A model generated the notes under the pieces. That model had not been told where the DNA came from. It was given only the letters and a program-made list of their open reading frames with translations, and did no database searches. The position numbers and the translations under genes are program-made. Of a stretch of DNA of 22,642 nucleotides, positions 20,140-22,642 are shown one piece after another. How positions within the stretch are numbered: the first letter of the stretch is position 1; every line of letters starts with the position of its first letter. The stretch is from CAYFKJ01 sp964401845 (lineage in GTDB: Bacteria > Pseudomonadota > Alphaproteobacteria > UBA2966), in the NCBI GenBank assembly GCA_964401845.1, contig CAYOAD010000043.1, positions 1 to 22,642 of the forward strand, given 5' to 3'.

Positions 20140-21329
20140 GCCAAAACCCGGCCGTTCGTTTCCCGTCTTGCCGAGCAAAAATGCGTTGGGAGTAACTGGC
20201 GTCTGTTCCGTCCGCGCACGGATGCGCCGCCGCCGATGCTTTGGACGCGGGCGTCGCGCGCCATGCGTTCGATAGCGCTTTCGCGGATGCAGCCGAAGCC
20301 GCCGTGGAACTGCTGACAGTCGTACACCACGCGGTTGACCAGTTCGCCGCAATAGGCCTTGACCATCGAGACCTCCTTCTCGCAGGCGATGCCCTGGGCA
20401 TCGAGCCAGGCAGCGTGGTAGACCAGCTGACGTCCCGCCGCAACCTCCGCCGAACGCTGGGACAAGCGCTGGCGGATGCCCTGTTTGTCCCACAAGACGC
20501 CGCCGAAGGCCTTGCGCTCACGCACGTACTCCGCCGTGATCTCGATGGCCTTTTGGGCCTCGCCCATCGACTGCGCGCCGATTACCGTGCGTTCGTTCTG
20601 AAAATTCTGCATGACGGCGTAAAATCCCCGGTTTTCCTCGCCCAGCATGTTGGCCGCCGGGATGCGGCAGTTGTCGAACACCAGTTCCGCCGTGTCCGAG
20701 CAGTGCCAGCCCATCTTGTTCAGGGCCCGGCCGACCGAAAAACCGGGCGTGCCCTTTTCGACGATGAACATGGTGATGCCGCGCGAGCCCTTGACGTCAG
20801 GGTTGGTTTTGGCGGCGACGAAATAGAGGTCGGCGTGGACGCCATTGGTGATGAACATCTTGGCGCCGTTCAACACCCAATCGCCGCCGTCCTGCACGGC
20901 GCGGGTCTTGATGCCCGCCACGTCCGAACCGGCGTCGGGCTCGGTGACCGCGACCGCCGTGACCAGATCGCCGCTGACGATGCCGGGCATGTAGGCCTTG
21001 CGCTGTTCGTCGCTACCCGCCCGGAACAGGTGCGGCGAGGCCATGTCGGTGTGGACCAGCACCGATACCGCGAAGCCGCCGAAGGTCGAGCGCCCCAGTT
21101 CTTCCGCCAGGACCGCCGTCGTCAGCGTATCGAGGTCTGAGCCGCCGAATTCCTCCGGGTAACGCACGCCGAGGAAACCCAGCTTGCCCATGTCACGGAA
21201 AACTTCACGCGGCACCATGCCTGCCGCTTCCCATTCCTCGCCGTTGGGCACGATTTCGTTTTCGACGTAGCGCCGTAATTGTTCGCGAAAGAGCTTGGCG
21301 TCTTCGGTCTCGTAAATGCTGGTGGTCAT
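20109..21329 (-). CDS. Acyl-CoA dehydrogenase with aberrant C-terminus
   Basis: The 406-residue flavoprotein oxidises an acyl-CoA at alpha-beta, passing electrons to ETF. It shows AVTEPDAGSDVAGIKT (127-141), WVLNGAKMFITNG (151-163), the helix-G FQNERTVIGAQSMGEAQ with candidate catalytic base E246 (the isovaleryl-CoA/long-chain dehydrogenase position), VRERKAFG (269-276), FHGGFGCIRESAIERMARDARVQSIGGGAS (341-370). Members continue there with an SEIM-type motif and end about 12-15 residues later. Here the frame instead runs 36 unrelated, basic residues (beginning VRGRNRRQLL) and stops at 20109, inside the MttB-like gene. The start at 21329 has GAGAG 7-8 nt upstream. It lies 23 bp after the carboxylase gene in the same operon. 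Substrate is unresolved; branched-chain acyl-CoA is suggested by the base position and neighbour. Confidence 0.88.
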   Translation of the reverse strand: MTTSIYETEDAKLFREQLRRYVENEIVPNGEEWEAAGMVPREVFRDMGKLGFLGVRYPEEFGGSDLDTLTTAVLAEELGRSTFGGFAVSVLVHTDMASPHLFRAGSDEQRKAYMPGIVSGDLVTAVAVTEPDAGSDVAGIKTRAVQDGGDWVLNGAKMFITNGVHADLYFVAAKTNPDVKGSRGITMFIVEKGTPGFSVGRALNKMGWHCSDTAELVFDNCRIPAANMLGEENRGFYAVMQNFQNERTVIGAQSMGEAQKAIEITAEYVRERKAFGGVLWDKQGIRQRLSQRSAEVAAGRQLVYHAAWLDAQGIACEKEVSMVKAYCGELVNRVVYDCQQFHGGFGCIRESAIERMARDARVQSIGGGASVRGRNRRQLLPTHFCSARRETNGRVLACSAKRRWSN

Positions 21330-21352
21330 GTCAAATCTCTCAGTCCAGGGGT

Positions 21353-22642
21353 CTATTCGGGGGAAAATTCGACGAGCAAGGCGCCGCCGACCACGTTTTC
21401 TCCCGGGGCGCAGTGGACCTTGCCCACCACGCCGCCGTCCTCGCTGCGAAGGCTCTGCTGCAGTTTCATGGCTTCCATGATGACGACAATACCGCCCGCC
21501 GTCACGGTATCACCGGCCTCGACGCGAACTTCCGTGACCAAACCGGGCATCGGCGCACGGATCTGCCCGTCGGTTTCTGCGTCTGCCCTGGCGTTGCCGC
21601 CCAGCAGCGCGTGCTCCGGCGGATGGACGCTGAACACATGGGTGGTTCCCGTCGAGAACAAGGTCACATGGTTGCCGTCGAGGTGGTAGGAAATGTCGCG
21701 CTGACGGCCGGCCTCGGTAAATCTAAGGGCGCCGTCGCCAAGTTCGACTTCCGCCAGTTCGGCGGCCGGTGAAGCGTCGACGTCAATCTTGTAACTCCCC
21801 GCCCGCCCAGCGAGCCTGACTTCAACTGCGGGCTCGTCGCCCTGGCGGACATGCAGAACAGCGCCGCCCGTCACGCCGGCCGGTTCGGTGATACGCCAGG
21901 CGCCAAGCGATTGCCAAGGCGTATTAGGATCGGAAGATTGTGACAGCGAATAGGCGAGGGCGGCAGCGGCGAAATCGCGGTCGTCGGCAACGGGAGCCAG
22001 CCAGCCGGCCGGATAATGTTGATCGAGAAAGGCAGTATGGACCCGGCCTGCGACGAAACTTTCCTGCCCGAGGACGTCGCCGAGGAACGAAATATTCGTA
22101 CCGACGCCGGCGATGCGGATACACTTCAGCGCCTGACGCAGACGGCGGATCGCCGTCGGGCGGTCGGATCCCGAGGCGATGACCTTGGCCAGCATGGAAT
22201 CGTAGTAGGGAGAAACCGCCGTGCCCTCGGCGAGGCCGCTATCGATGCGGATGCCGTCCCTGCCCGGTTCGGCATACGCCGTCACCGTGCCGGACTGCGG
22301 CAGGTAACCTTGCGCCGGATCCTCGGCGGCGACGCGGGCTTCGATGGCCGCGCCGGTAAAAGTGATATCTTCCTGGCCGAATATCAGGGGCTCGCCGGCG
22401 GCAGCGCGGATTTGCCAGGCCACCAGATCGAGGCCCGTGACCATCTCCGTGACCGGGTGTTCGACCTGCAGTCGGGTGTTCATTTCCAGGAAATAGTAAT
22501 CGCCGCTTTCGCCATCGAGGATGAATTCGACGGTGCCGGCGGAATCGTAGCCGATGCCGGCGGCAAGTTTGACGGCGTCGGCGCGCATACGCTCGCGAAC
22601 TTCGGGCGGTAGATGCGGCGCCGGCGTTTCCTCGAGGATTTT
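21353..22642 (-). CDS. Biotin-dependent acyl-CoA carboxylase alpha subunit (C-terminal part, runs off the window)
   Basis: The gene starts beyond the right edge; 429 residues are visible. They begin in the biotin carboxylase domain at KILEETPAPHLPPEVRERMR. The ATP-grasp catalytic strand FLEMNTRLQVEHPVTEM and the biotin carboxylase C-terminal domain (AIEARVAAEDPAQGYLPQSG, YYDSMLAKVIASG) follow. Then comes a BT-like linker domain, and at the end a biotinyl domain (APMPGLVTEVRVEAGDTV, biotin-accepting lysine in EAMKL). This layout is that of acetyl/propionyl-, methylcrotonyl- or geranyl-CoA carboxylase alpha chains. The carboxyltransferase partner is not in the window. With an acyl-CoA dehydrogenase having its base at the isovaleryl/citronellyl position next door, a leucine- or isoprenoid-type pathway is possible, but this is inference. 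Confidence 0.93.
   Translation of the reverse strand, partial: KILEETPAPHLPPEVRERMRADAVKLAAGIGYDSAGTVEFILDGESGDYYFLEMNTRLQVEHPVTEMVTGLDLVAWQIRAAAGEPLIFGQEDITFTGAAIEARVAAEDPAQGYLPQSGTVTAYAEPGRDGIRIDSGLAEGTAVSPYYDSMLAKVIASGSDRPTAIRRLRQALKCIRIAGVGTNISFLGDVLGQESFVAGRVHTAFLDQHYPAGWLAPVADDRDFAAAALAYSLSQSSDPNTPWQSLGAWRITEPAGVTGGAVLHVRQGDEPAVEVRLAGRAGSYKIDVDASPAAELAEVELGDGALRFTEAGRQRDISYHLDGNHVTLFSTGTTHVFSVHPPEHALLGGNARADAETDGQIRAPMPGLVTEVRVEAGDTVTAGGIVVIMEAMKLQQSLRSEDGGVVGKVHCAPGENVVGGALLVEFSPE

Overview
The window is GC-rich, densely packed chromosomal DNA. TAXI-type TRAP transport, an RpiR regulator, an MttB-like protein and many PLP or CoA catabolic genes suggest an alphaproteobacterium, perhaps Rhodospirillales-like; this placement is inference, because no rRNA or tRNA is present. 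I see no mobile element, CRISPR array, tRNA or rRNA. Coding strand switches often, and every convergent gene pair ends within about 12 bp of its partner. || Layout. (1) 1-970: tail of an unidentified reading frame, then an isocitrate lyase/PEP mutase family enzyme. (2) 974-3855: an exported TPR protein (minus), a pentapeptide-repeat protein followed 11 bp later by a small lysine-tailed protein (plus), and a four-helix membrane protein (minus). (3) 3934-6461: a multi-pass membrane protein overlapping an amidase (minus). (4) 6601-10565: a complete nickel-pincer nucleotide (NPN) module. A LarA-family racemase/epimerase (plus) converges on a larC-larE-larB operon (minus) that makes its cofactor. 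(5) 10566-13287: a divergent promoter region with a strong dyad, then an RpiR-family regulator translationally coupled to a class III aminotransferase (plus). (6) 13293-14327: a D-cysteine desulfhydrase-family PLP enzyme (minus). (7) 14621-18742: a TAXI receptor, an intrinsic terminator, a fused TRAP permease and a universal stress protein (plus). (8) 18739-22642: on the minus strand, the 3' part of a biotin-dependent acyl-CoA carboxylase alpha subunit, an acyl-CoA dehydrogenase with an abnormal C-terminus, and an MttB-superfamily methyltransferase. || How the genes may work together (inference). The TAXI system imports an organic anion, and the amidase could release an acid from an amide. The Ni-pincer LarA homologue would invert a 2-hydroxy acid centre. 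The aminotransferase and the D-cysteine desulfhydrase-like lyase would handle related amino acids. The acyl-CoA dehydrogenase, carboxylase and C-C lyase family enzyme would carry carbon onward. The RpiR regulator, divergent from larCEB, is the obvious candidate controller. The substrate cannot be read from sequence. || The most notable points are the complete NPN pathway with an uncharacterised LarA homologue that keeps every catalytic residue; a LarE with three cysteines, the signature of the [4Fe-4S] type rather than the sacrificial type; a LarC encoded in one frame; and an acyl-CoA dehydrogenase/MttB junction that looks like a deletion or frameshift.
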